Positions 1 to 5,857 of a stretch of DNA of 17,958 nt are shown here, in pieces. The notes beneath the pieces are model-generated. The model saw only the letters and a list, made by a program, of their open reading frames with translations, had not been told where the DNA came from and searched no databases. Source of the stretch: CAZEIW01 sp964512305 (GTDB taxonomy: Bacteria > Pseudomonadota > Gammaproteobacteria > Burkholderiales > Burkholderiaceae_F). Position numbers and translations under genes: made by a program. Location of the stretch: the NCBI GenBank assembly GCA_964512305.1, contig CAZEIW010000207.1, positions 1 to 17,958 of the forward strand, given 5' to 3'. How positions within the stretch are numbered: position 1 is the first letter of the stretch; each line of letters opens with the position of its first letter.

Positions 1-172
1 GATGGGACGGCGCGTGTCGCTGCACTACGAGCAGCACAAGGGCCTGCCCTCGGACTGCTTCGGCGAGACCGAGTACTGGGTCGATTCGGTCACGGTCGTG
101 CCCGAGGTGCAGATGCCCGGCGCCGTCGCGCCGCCGCCGACGCAAGCCCCGGCCCCGGCGCCCGTGCAGTAG
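1..172 (+). CDS. C-terminal end of an unrecognised protein (partial)
   Basis: An open frame runs from the window edge to a TAG at 170-172; the beginning of the gene lies outside. The visible part reads GRRVSLHYEQHKGLPSDCFG and continues through ETEYWVDSV to a low-complexity tail rich in Pro and Ala (APPPTQAPAPAP). The ATG at 2-4 is probably an internal methionine, because the sequence directly after it already looks like a compact folded segment. I do not recognise the family. The Pro/Ala tail is typical of a disordered C-terminus. The next gene follows after 43 bases on the same strand. Confidence 0.6.
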   Translation, partial: MGRRVSLHYEQHKGLPSDCFGETEYWVDSVTVVPEVQMPGAVAPPPTQAPAPAPVQ

Positions 173-215
173 TCCCTCGCCTCGACGCGCGCCACCGCCA
201 TCGAGCGCGAAAGCC

Positions 216-827
216 GTGGCACGCAACGTAGAGATCAAAGCTCGCGTCGAGAGCGTCGACGCACTGTCGGCCGCGGTTCGAGGCTTGGCCGACGAAGGTC
301 CGATCAGGATTTCCCAAGACGATACGTTCTTCCGTTGCGAGCCTGGGCGCCTGAAGCTTCGCGATTTCGGAAATGGAACGGGGGAATTGATCTTCTATCT
401 TCGGCCGAACGAAGCCGGGCCGAAGGTTTCGACGTACGTTCGCTCGCCTACGGCGTCGCCCGAAGCGCTTCGGGACACTATCTCCGCTGCCTATGGCGTG
501 ACGGGACGGGTCGTCAAGAACCGGACCGTATATCTTGTCGGCCGGACGCGGGTGCACCTGGACGTGGTCGATGGGCTTGGGCAGTTTCTCGAGCTCGAGG
601 TCGTGCTCGAAGATGGCGAATCGCCGGAAGCGGGTATGGCCGAGGCGCGCAAGTTGATGAGCAGCCTGGCGATCGAAGACGCGCAACTTGTTGATCGAGC
701 GTATGTCGATTTGCTCTCCGAAGCCCACGCCTGTTCTCCCTCTCCCGCTTGCGGGAGAGTCGCAGGCGCAGTTCTCCCTCTCCCGCTTGCGGGAGAGGGT
801 TGGGGTGAGGGTGGCAAGAGCAGGTAG
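216..827 (+). CDS. CYTH-domain protein (class IV adenylate cyclase / triphosphate tunnel family) with REP-encoded tail
   Basis: 203 codons from a GTG start at 216; no strong ribosome site is visible, but the next residues (ARNVEIKARV) are the usual first strand of this family. CYTH proteins form a tunnel barrel that binds triphosphates with metal ions; members include CyaB-type cyclases and thiamine triphosphatases. The N-terminal acidic/basic signature is present as VEIKAR, with Asn where the first Glu of the classical ExExK motif would be. Other family-like blocks are GRLKLRDFG (about residues 45-53), ELIFYLRP, and HLDVVDGLGQFLELEVVLED (about 112-131). The real substrate cannot be told. The conserved fold ends near residue 172; the last ~31 residues (SPSPACGR..., PLPLAGEGWGEGG) are translated from two REP palindromes. 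GC is about 58%, well below the ~70% of the housekeeping genes later in the window, which suggests acquisition. Confidence 0.8.
   Translation: MARNVEIKARVESVDALSAAVRGLADEGPIRISQDDTFFRCEPGRLKLRDFGNGTGELIFYLRPNEAGPKVSTYVRSPTASPEALRDTISAAYGVTGRVVKNRTVYLVGRTRVHLDVVDGLGQFLELEVVLEDGESPEAGMAEARKLMSSLAIEDAQLVDRAYVDLLSEAHACSPSPACGRVAGAVLPLPLAGEGWGEGGKSR
734..759 (+). repeat. REP-type palindrome, truncated copy
   Basis: TTCTCCC followed by the palindrome TCTCCCGCTTGCGGGAGA and a final G. It equals the first 26 bases of the complete copy at 772-811 and stops at GCGGGAGAG. It lies inside the 3' end of the CYTH gene, 12 bases before the next copy in the same orientation. Confidence 0.9.
772..811 (+). repeat. 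REP-type palindrome, complete 40-bp copy
   Basis: TTCTCCC plus the palindrome TCTCCCGCTTGCGGGAGA, followed by the arm GGGTTGGGGTGAGGG. It is the intact reference copy in this window: its reverse complement matches, base for base, the REP that the IS110 element has split (995-1014 plus 2606-2631). It is translated in frame as the tail of the CYTH protein, whose stop lies just beyond at 825-827. Confidence 0.92.
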
Positions 828-828
828 G

Positions 829-951
829 TGCGGGCAGGCTGTCGATCACGTCGCTGACGTAGCAGGCCAAGTGCCCTTCGGGCAACCAATCCTGCGGCGC
901 CGAAGGCAGTAGCTGCTGCCGGCGCGGTTCGTACGCTTGGTAGCTCGGCAT
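829..951 (-). pseudogene. Remnant of an IS1182-like transposase N-terminus
   Basis: Reading the minus strand from an ATG at 949-951 gives MPSYQAYEPRRQQLLPSAPQ and then DWLPEGHLACYVSDVIDSL. The pattern of a short lead, 'LLP', 'DWLPEGHLA', then 'VSDVID' resembles what I know of the N-terminus of IS1182-family transposases. Only about 41 residues are left; beyond them the frame enters the REP at 772-811 and carries no transposase sequence. I see no other part of such an element in the window. The fragment is not expected to be functional. The assignment rests on motif memory alone. Confidence 0.55.
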
Positions 952-994
952 CCCGGATGCCAGCCACCACGTCTACACCGCCCAGCTGCGGCCT

Positions 995-1014
995 CCCTCA
1001 CCCCAACCCTCTCC
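995..1014 (-). repeat. Left part of the REP palindrome split by the IS110 element
   Basis: CCCTCACCCCAACCCTCTCC is the reverse complement of the distal arm of the 40-bp REP (GGAGAGGGTTGGGGTGAGGG). The sequence then changes abruptly to ATGAACCATCGG, the end of the insertion element. The rest of the same REP is at 2606-2631. Confidence 0.9.
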
Positions 1015-1029
1015 ATGAACCATCGGTCG

Positions 1030-2358
1030 TCATGAGGGGTTCGTAGCGGGGACGAGCTGCTGGCCGAGCTCTTTGGCGAGCCGCCTGAGGGTGCGCCGTT
1101 TGGTTTCGAGGACTTTAGCCTCGTAGGCGGCGATACCGTGTTCGACGAAGTCGACGCCCTTGACCATGACGCGCCAGAACATGGCGGCGAGCTTGCGAGC
1201 CAGGGCGATGTTGGCCAGCAGCCCGCCGCGCCGGGCGGCCATGCGCCGGTAGAAGCCGCCCAGGGCGATGTCCTTGCTTTTGGCCAGGCTGCGGGCGATG
1301 ACGCAGAACAGGCGACCGGCGCGGTTGCGACCTCGCTTGACGCTGCCGCGCCGCTTGCCGCTTTGGTGGCTGCCGGGCGCCAAACCTGTCCACGAAGTGA
1401 AGTGCTTTTCGGTGGGCCACTTCGTTAGGTCCGTGCCGACCTCGGCGATCAGCTGCAACACTGTGTAGTCGGCCACCGCGGGCAGTACGGTCAGGTCACG
1501 ACCGCCGCACATGTGCTGCAGGATCTTGTTCAGGCCGGGGATGCGCGGGGCGTTGCCGCTTGGGCGCTTGCGGGCGCCGCGCTGACCGCTGCCTGTCGTC
1601 GAGGGGCTTGCGCCGCCGCTGGGCGGATCGGGTAGCAGCGCCTGGATTTCTCGGTCGCACTCGGCAATCTGGCGCTGATAGTGTTCGTAGGTCTGCAACG
1701 CCTGGCGCAGCGCAAACAGGTGCTCACTGGCCCAGGTGCCGCGCAGCGACTCGCGAACCCGATCGGCCTTGGCGTTGCGGATCTGGGCATTGCACAACCC
1801 CAGCAGCTGCTCCGGATCGCGCTGACCGGCCAGGATGGCGCGCACCACCGCCAGGCCGCTGGCGCCCGACAGGTCGCTGATGACGTCGTGGAGCTTGACG
1901 TTCATGCGCTCGAGCGCCTTTTGCATCTGTTGGATGCAGCCGGCCGCCTCCATGATGTGATCATTGCGCAGACGCACGTAATCCTGCAGCAGGCGGATAT
2001 TGGCCGGCGGCACAAACCCCGGGCGCAACAAGCCGTGGGCGTGCAAAGTCGCGCCCCATTGGCAGTCGGCCATGTCGGTCTTGCGCCCCGGCAGATTCTT
2101 CGTCTGCCGGCCGTTGACCATCACCACCTGCAACCCGGCGGCTTCCAGCACGCCATACAGCGGCAGCCAATACACGCCGGTGGCCTCCATGGCCACCGAC
2201 CGCACACCCTGCGCCAGCAGCCATTCGCGCAGTGCGTGCAGCTGACTGGTCACCGTGCCAAACACCACCGGCGTGTCGCCGGCAATCGACACGTGCACCT
2301 GCTCGCTGCCGACGTCGACAAATGCGGCATGCGCATCCAACACAGGCAATTCGGCCAT
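1030..2358 (-). CDS. IS110-family transposase (bridge-RNA-guided DEDD recombinase)
   Basis: 442 aa. The N-terminal RuvC-like DEDD domain is clear: Asp in AAFVDVGSEQ (about residue 15), Glu in AMEATGVYW (about 59) and two Asp in KTDMAD (about 95 and 98). A helical middle follows, then the C-terminal Transposase_20 domain (IPGLNKILQHMCGG ... WTGLAPGSHQSG), with the conserved serine region around residues 331-334. Known members use both domains with a structured RNA to recombine donor and target without hydrolysis. I choose the ATG at 2356-2358 because it is preceded by GGGGGAG at good spacing and begins the protein just before the first Asp. The frame stays open upstream to 2634, but that stretch covers the leader RNA and a REP and is probably not translated. 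An in-frame ATG at 2398-2400 has no ribosome site. Confidence 0.9.
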   Translation of the reverse strand: MAELPVLDAHAAFVDVGSEQVHVSIAGDTPVVFGTVTSQLHALREWLLAQGVRSVAMEATGVYWLPLYGVLEAAGLQVVMVNGRQTKNLPGRKTDMADCQWGATLHAHGLLRPGFVPPANIRLLQDYVRLRNDHIMEAAGCIQQMQKALERMNVKLHDVISDLSGASGLAVVRAILAGQRDPEQLLGLCNAQIRNAKADRVRESLRGTWASEHLFALRQALQTYEHYQRQIAECDREIQALLPDPPSGGASPSTTGSGQRGARKRPSGNAPRIPGLNKILQHMCGGRDLTVLPAVADYTVLQLIAEVGTDLTKWPTEKHFTSWTGLAPGSHQSGKRRGSVKRGRNRAGRLFCVIARSLAKSKDIALGGFYRRMAARRGGLLANIALARKLAAMFWRVMVKGVDFVEHGIAAYEAKVLETKRRTLRRLAKELGQQLVPATNPS

Positions 2359-2399
2359 TTCTCCCCCGACCAGTTGATCTTCTCGGCAGGGTCGAGTCA

Positions 2400-2551
2400 T
2401 GAGCCCGGTCGCGCTAACGGCTAAACAAATCTCTCCAACGGGAAGCTTGCGCTCACCAAAATGTGCAACAGCTCGCGACCGGAACCAATCTCTCCCACGG
2501 GCAGCAAGCACCAAAGGTAAGGCGGCCACGCTGCTCATGACATCACCCCGG
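2400..2551 (-). ncRNA. Candidate bridge RNA of the IS110 element
   Basis: Read on the minus strand, the transposase leader has two related blocks 59 bases apart: block A (2487-2516) and block B (2428-2461). Both have the order TTTGGTG ... CCGT-GGAGAGATT. The 59-bp offset is not a multiple of three, so the similarity is at nucleic-acid rather than protein level. Block A carries GUGGGAGAG, which pairs over nine positions (one G-U) with the REP target strand CTCTCCCGC. Block B carries UUGGAGAG, which matches seven bases of the element's own end (ATGGAGAG). Block B lies inside a perfect 9-bp stem, CCGGTCGCG (2474-2482) with CGCGACCGG (2405-2413). Target loop first and donor loop second is the order known for IS621. 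I could not place the right-half guides, and both RNA ends are inferred. Confidence 0.62.
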
Positions 2552-2557
2552 TGCGGC

Positions 2558-2585
2558 AAAATACCCGGTTCATGGTCCGTGTGCA
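2558..2585 (-). promoter_or_regulatory. Possible promoter for the bridge RNA / transposase leader
   Basis: On the minus strand TGCACA (2580-2585) and TATTTT (2558-2563) are separated by 16 bases and each match four of six sigma-70 consensus positions. Transcription would begin near 2551, just upstream of the two guide-like blocks, and would give an RNA of roughly 150 or more bases before the transposase start. This is pattern matching only. Confidence 0.3.
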
Positions 2586-2605
2586 GCCGCCGCCGCGGCA
2601 GCAGG

Positions 2606-2631
2606 CTCTCCCGCAAGCGGGAGAGGGAGAA
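2606..2631 (-). repeat. Right part of the REP palindrome split by the IS110 element
   Basis: CTCTCCCGCAAGCGGGAGAG followed by GGAGAA, the exact reverse complement of the first 26 bases of the intact REP at 772-811. It carries the full hairpin, whereas the arm on the other side of the element (995-1014) carries only the tail. The remaining bases to 2710 contain no gene I can support. Confidence 0.9.
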
Positions 2632-2710
2632 CACCTTCTGCCGCGCAGACTCCTGGTGCCCTCGCTGGAGCCGCTAAACTCGTCCATCAGGTCCACTGCG
2701 CACCCCAACC

Positions 2711-3100
2711 ATGCGAACAGCATCCTGCAGTTGTGGTCAACTCACAGCGACGGTCTCCGGCGATCCCATCCGCGTATCCGTGTGTCACTGCCTTGCCTGC
2801 CAGCGCAGAACGGGCAGCGTCTTCGGTGCTCAGGCGCGCTTTTCGAGGGACCAGGTCAGGATCCAGGGCCGGTCGGCGCAGTACCTTCGGATCGGCGATG
2901 AAGGCGGCAGAGCCACCTTCCACTTCTGCCCGGCGTGCGGCGCCACCGTCCACTATGGGTTCGAAGGCGATGAGGAAACCATCGCGATTCCGGTCGGGGC
3001 GTTCGCCGACCCGCAGTTTCCGGCGCCGACCCGCTCCGTCTACGAAGCGCGCATGCACGGCTGGGTGGTCCTGCCCGCGAACGTCGAGCACATCGCGTAA
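2711..3100 (+). CDS. GFA-like (Gfa/CENP-V fold) zinc-binding protein 1
   Basis: 129 aa. The Gfa fold binds two zinc ions through cysteines; the founding member is a glutathione-dependent formaldehyde-activating enzyme, but most homologues have no known substrate. The ligand pattern is complete: C6 and C8 in SCSCG, C25/C27/C30 in VCHCLAC, and C73/C76 in FCPACG. The length is usual for the short form. The ATG at 2711 is the only start that keeps the first CxC pair; its ribosome site is weak. It is the first gene after the IS element, about 80 bases beyond the REP, so insertion may have separated it from an older promoter. A second Gfa protein follows on the same strand. Confidence 0.85.
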   Translation: MRTASCSCGQLTATVSGDPIRVSVCHCLACQRRTGSVFGAQARFSRDQVRIQGRSAQYLRIGDEGGRATFHFCPACGATVHYGFEGDEETIAIPVGAFADPQFPAPTRSVYEARMHGWVVLPANVEHIA

Positions 3101-3180
3101 TGGCGGCTTTGCCGGACGACACCAGGCGTCCGGGCGACAGCAATCCCGATTCCGGAGCCACGCGAAAGAAAGGATCGATC

Positions 3181-3615
3181 GTGCGCGGACAGTGTCTCTG
3201 CGGGCGCGTCAGCTTCGAAATCACCGGCAAGGTCCCGCCGCTCTACCAGTGCCATTGCTCGCTGTGCCGCAAGCAAAGCGGGGCGGCCGCGAGCGCCGCC
3301 ACGATCGTGGGCGTGGACGACTTTCGCTGGCTGCAGGGGAAGGAAAGCGTGTCATCCTGGATCAAGGACACCGGTTTCCGCTCCGATTTCTGCGCCAACT
3401 GCGGCGCTCCGGTCCCCAACTCCTTGCGCAACCTTCCTTACGTCTGGGTGCCGGCAGGCTTGCTCGAGGGAGACGAAAGCCTGGCGATCGGCATGCACGT
3501 GTTCGCCGGTTCGAAGGCGCCCTGGGAGCCCCCTCCAGCGGTCGGCGTCGTGTACGAAACATCGCCCGAGCTGCAGGAGTTCGTCCGTCTCCTGCACCGA
3601 CGCGCGCACGCCTGA
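3181..3615 (+). CDS. GFA-like zinc-binding protein 2
   Basis: 144 aa from GTG at 3181, which has a good ribosome site (AAGGA, six bases upstream) and starts directly at the first zinc motif. Ligands are C5/C7 (QCLCG), C24/C26/C29 (QCHCSLC) and C71/C74 (FCANCG), the same arrangement as the preceding protein, although the two are clearly diverged and not a recent duplication. An in-frame ATG at 3100 overlaps the previous stop by one base (TAATG) and would add 27 charged residues unlike the family, so it is the less likely start. The substrate is unknown; a thiol adduct or small aldehyde would be the family-based guess. Confidence 0.83.
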   Translation: MRGQCLCGRVSFEITGKVPPLYQCHCSLCRKQSGAAASAATIVGVDDFRWLQGKESVSSWIKDTGFRSDFCANCGAPVPNSLRNLPYVWVPAGLLEGDESLAIGMHVFAGSKAPWEPPPAVGVVYETSPELQEFVRLLHRRAHA

Positions 3616-3664
3616 CAAGGCCGTCGGGACGCAAACGGCGCGCGGCCCGGGCATCGGCGCCGGA

Positions 3665-4207
3665 ATGAACCCCGTCAACACCGGCCGTCTCACGCTGGAG
3701 CCGCAGACGGCCGACCACGCCGAGGAGATGTTTCGCGTCCTGAGCGATCCGGCCATCTACGAATACGAGAACCAACCGCCCGAATCGCTGCAGTGGTTGC
3801 GCGACCGCTTCGCCAGGCTCGAATCGAGGCAGTCCGCCGACGGCCGGGAGTCGTGGTTGAACTGGGTGGTCCGGTTGGGCGGCGGCGAACTCATCGGCTA
3901 TGTCCAGGCAACCGTGCTGGAAGATCGTCGCGCCTTGATCGCCTACGTTCTTGCAAGCCGGGTCTGGGGGCACGGCTACGCGCTCGAGGCGGTCCGGGCG
4001 ATGATGAGCGAACTCGGCGAGCACTACGGCGTGCGTCGCTTCCTCGCGGTATTCAAGCGGTCGAACGCCCGTTCGCAGCGACTGCTGGAGCGGCTCGGAT
4101 TTGCCGTGCCAAGGGTGGGAGCTGGATACGAAGCCGAGCCGGACGAGATGGTGATGGAGCGCGTCGGGTTGGGGTCGCCGGTGCAATCCGGGGAAGCTCC
4201 TGACTGA
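3665..4207 (+). CDS. GNAT-family N-acetyltransferase (RimJ/RimL-like)
   Basis: 180 aa. The opening TGRLTLEPQTADHAEEMF and DPAIYEYENQPP are typical of the RimJ/RimL branch (Acetyltransf_3). The acetyl-CoA pyrophosphate loop is visible as R99-V-W-G-H-G104 after strand LIAYVLAS, and the late block N134-ARSQRLLERLGF matches the NxxSxxLxxxxGF pattern of the fold. Relatives acetylate N-terminal amines of ribosomal proteins, antibiotics or small metabolites; which of these applies here cannot be seen. The start is the ATG at 3665, which begins right at the first conserved strand. It lies 49 bases after the second Gfa gene and is probably co-transcribed with it. Confidence 0.85.
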   Translation: MNPVNTGRLTLEPQTADHAEEMFRVLSDPAIYEYENQPPESLQWLRDRFARLESRQSADGRESWLNWVVRLGGGELIGYVQATVLEDRRALIAYVLASRVWGHGYALEAVRAMMSELGEHYGVRRFLAVFKRSNARSQRLLERLGFAVPRVGAGYEAEPDEMVMERVGLGSPVQSGEAPD

Positions 4208-4302
4208 CGCGGATCGATGATGGAGGAGTAGAGACCAGCGGCTAAGATTCCGGTCCGGAGGACTACCGCGGCGCCGCCGGCGCGGCCAAGCGAGGAGAGC
4301 GA

Positions 4303-4671
4303 ATGGCCATCATCCGGTACCTTGTGAACGATATCGACGAGGCGCTTCCGTTCTACGAGGCGCTCGGGTTCAAGGTCAAGGAGCGATGGGGTCCGCCGTT
4401 CTGCATGGTCGAGCGCGGTGACCTCGAGTTGTGGCTGAGCGGGCCCGGCACCTCCGCGGCGCGCACGCTCCCGAACGGTGCCGTCCCGGCTCCTGGCGGG
4501 TGGAATCGTCTGGTGATCCGGGTCGAGGATCTGCGCGGCGCGATGTTGGCCATCGAGAGCAGAGGCGCGCGATTCCGCAGCGAGCCGGTGCGCGGGCCGG
4601 GCGGCGAGCAAGTTCTCGCCGAGGACCCGTCCGGCAACCCGGTCGAGCTGTTTCAAGCTCAGGCCGGATGA
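4303..4671 (+). CDS. VOC-superfamily protein 1 (glyoxalase/bleomycin-resistance fold)
   Basis: 122 aa with a strong ribosome site (GAGGAGAG, 4292-4299) before the ATG. The fold's landmarks are YLVNDIDEALPFYEALGFKV at the start, a central CMVERGDLELWLSG strand pair, and the C-terminal VLAEDPSGNPVELFQ, whose Glu is the usual metal ligand position. VOC proteins include isomerases, dioxygenases and drug-binding resistance proteins; this short single-module form resembles the bleomycin-resistance/glyoxalase-like group of unknown substrate. The 95 bases before it contain no gene. The next VOC gene follows downstream, with a coupled alternative start overlapping this stop. Confidence 0.84.
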   Translation: MAIIRYLVNDIDEALPFYEALGFKVKERWGPPFCMVERGDLELWLSGPGTSAARTLPNGAVPAPGGWNRLVIRVEDLRGAMLAIESRGARFRSEPVRGPGGEQVLAEDPSGNPVELFQAQAG

Positions 4672-4736
4672 GCATCCTGAGAGTCGCCATCGCGGATCGG
4701 CGTGCAGCGCCGCCCTGTAAGAGGCAACGGATCGAC

Positions 4737-5132
4737 ATGCACCTGCTCGACCACGTATCCATCGCCGTCCGGGACCTGGAACGGGTGAAGCCGTTCTACA
4801 AGGCCGTCATGTCGGTGCTCGAAGCCGGCGTCGCATATGAGCGGGCCGACGCGATCGGGTTCGGACAGCGCAACCGTCCGGGGGACGACGCCCACACTTA
4901 TGTGAGCGTGTACGAGTCCGAAGCGGCATCGCCGGATCCGCGGCGGCACGTGTGCTTCCGAGCGGCGTCGCGCGAGCAGGTCGGCGCCTTTCACGCCGCG
5001 GGTCTCGCCTCCGGCGGAACCGATGCGGGCCCTCCCGGGTTGCGGACGTACCATCCGCAGTATTTTGCGGCCTTCCTCCTCGATCCCGAGGGCAACAAGG
5101 TCGAAGCCGTCTACCATGGCAGCGAACCGTGA
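4737..5132 (+). CDS. VOC-superfamily protein 2 (glyoxalase-like)
   Basis: 131 aa. It begins MHLLDHVSIAVRDLERVKPF, the classic VOC entry with His6 as a likely metal ligand. It contains RHVCFRAASREQVGAFHAAG, the pattern of glyoxalase-like proteins (second His), and ends with AAFLLDPEGNKVEAVYHG, where the Glu in KVEAV is the third ligand position. The start at 4737 is chosen because the fold begins there; an ATG at 4668 overlaps the previous stop as ATGA and would add 23 poorly conserved residues, so coupled translation from it is possible. Only the fold is certain. Confidence 0.84.
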   Translation: MHLLDHVSIAVRDLERVKPFYKAVMSVLEAGVAYERADAIGFGQRNRPGDDAHTYVSVYESEAASPDPRRHVCFRAASREQVGAFHAAGLASGGTDAGPPGLRTYHPQYFAAFLLDPEGNKVEAVYHGSEP

Positions 5133-5190
5133 TTCGATCGCCGCGCGTTGACGGCCGGGGAATCGGGGACTGGCACTCGGGGACGTTCCG

Positions 5191-5631
5191 ATGTTGATCG
5201 CTGGAAGCTGCCACTGCGGGAACATCTCGTTGACGCTGAACTGGATCCCCGAACCCTCGGAGATTCCCGCAAGGGCGTGCACGTGCTCGTTCTGCACCAA
5301 GCACGGAGGTGTCTGGACGTCGTGCCCCACCGGCTCCTTGAAGGTGGCCGTCCGGGACCCGTCAAAGGTCTCCAGCTACGCTTTTGGAACCCGGACGGCG
5401 CAGTTCCACGTCTGCTCCACCTGCGGGATCGTGCCGGTCGTCACCAGCCGGATCGACGGCCGCCTGTACGCCGTGGTCAGCGTCAACGCGCTCGAGGGCG
5501 TGGATCCTTCGCTGCTCCGCCGGGCGCCGGCCACGTTCGACACCGAAGACGAGCGTTCGCGGTTGGCGCGGCGCAAGCGCAACTGGATCGCCGACGTCGA
5601 ATACGCCGAGGGCGGTGGAGGGGACGCATGA
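5191..5631 (+). CDS. GFA-like zinc-binding protein 3
   Basis: 146 aa, ATG at 5191 with GGGGA eight bases upstream. Zinc ligands are C7/C9 (SCHCG), C30/C32/C35 (ACTCSFC) and C75/C78 (VCSTCG). The middle signature (CSFCTKHGGVWTSCP) differs from the other two Gfa proteins, so it belongs to a separate branch of the family. It has a ~35-residue C-terminal extension rich in Arg and acidic residues (DTEDERSRLARRKRNWIADV). The stop overlaps the start of the next gene as ATGA, implying translational coupling. Confidence 0.84.
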   Translation: MLIAGSCHCGNISLTLNWIPEPSEIPARACTCSFCTKHGGVWTSCPTGSLKVAVRDPSKVSSYAFGTRTAQFHVCSTCGIVPVVTSRIDGRLYAVVSVNALEGVDPSLLRRAPATFDTEDERSRLARRKRNWIADVEYAEGGGGDA

Positions 5632-5837
5632 AGGCCCTGCTCACGCTCGTTGCATGGTGCATTCTCTTCGTGCTGTGCTGGCCGGTGGCGCTGCTCGCGC
5701 TGGTGCTGTGGCCCGTCGTGTGGTTGCTGTCGCTGCCGCTGCGGATCATCGGGATCACGCTCGAGGCCGTCTTCGCGCTGCTGCGGGCGGTCCTGTTCCT
5801 GCCTGCCCGCCTGCTCGGCTATCGTGCCGGGCGATGA
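5628..5837 (+). CDS. Small hydrophobic membrane protein
   Basis: 69 aa starting with the ATG of an ATGA overlap with the Gfa gene. The protein is almost entirely hydrophobic: residues about 3-35 (LLTLVAWCILFVLCWPVALL and onward) can form one or two membrane spans, and a third hydrophobic helix covers about 40-60. It ends in a short basic tail (RLLGYRAGR). I do not recognise a named family. The ATGA coupling upstream and the next gene starting within 21 bases of its stop support real expression. Confidence 0.65.
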   Translation: MKALLTLVAWCILFVLCWPVALLALVLWPVVWLLSLPLRIIGITLEAVFALLRAVLFLPARLLGYRAGR

Positions 5838-5857
5838 ACCGGCGATGGGAGGGCGAG

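Larger units (their letters stand above)
1009..2605 (-). mobile_element. Complete IS110-family insertion sequence in a REP palindrome (about 1597 bp)
   Basis: The ends are set by the target. CCCTCACCCCAACC (995-1008) joined to CTCTCCCGCAAGCGGGAGAG (2606 onward) restores a perfect 40-bp REP, the reverse complement of 772-811. The hexamer CTCTCC is present at both junctions (1009-1014 and 2606-2611), so the true boundary can slide by up to six bases and the element may equally be 1015-2611. IS110 elements lack normal terminal inverted repeats and share only a short core with the target, which fits. In transposase orientation the left end has ~247 bp of leader and the right end only ~15-20 bp after the stop. 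That is the IS110-group layout, with the guide RNA gene upstream of the transposase. Transposase and both junctions appear intact, so the element may be active. Confidence 0.88.

Noticed and set aside
734..811. A short CRISPR array, because of the repeated palindromes spaced 38 bases apart
   Set aside because: There are only two units, one truncated, with a 12-base spacer, and the same palindrome appears elsewhere alone and inverted. It is a dispersed REP-type repeat, and no cas genes are present.
1009..1014. CTCTCC at both ends of the IS as a 6-bp target-site duplication
   Set aside because: IS110 recombinases do not make staggered-cut duplications; they share a short core with the target. 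The remaining identity is better explained as donor-target similarity read by the guide loops.
2501..2535. A right-half target guide in the leader, for example UUUGGUG pairing with GGTTGGGG
   Set aside because: The pairing would need mostly wobble pairs, and the same string occurs in both blocks, so it is more likely shared scaffold than a guide.
3100..3180. ATG at 3100 as the start of the second Gfa protein, because of its TAATG overlap
   Set aside because: The added 27 residues are unlike the family, and GTG at 3181 has a good ribosome site directly before the first zinc motif.
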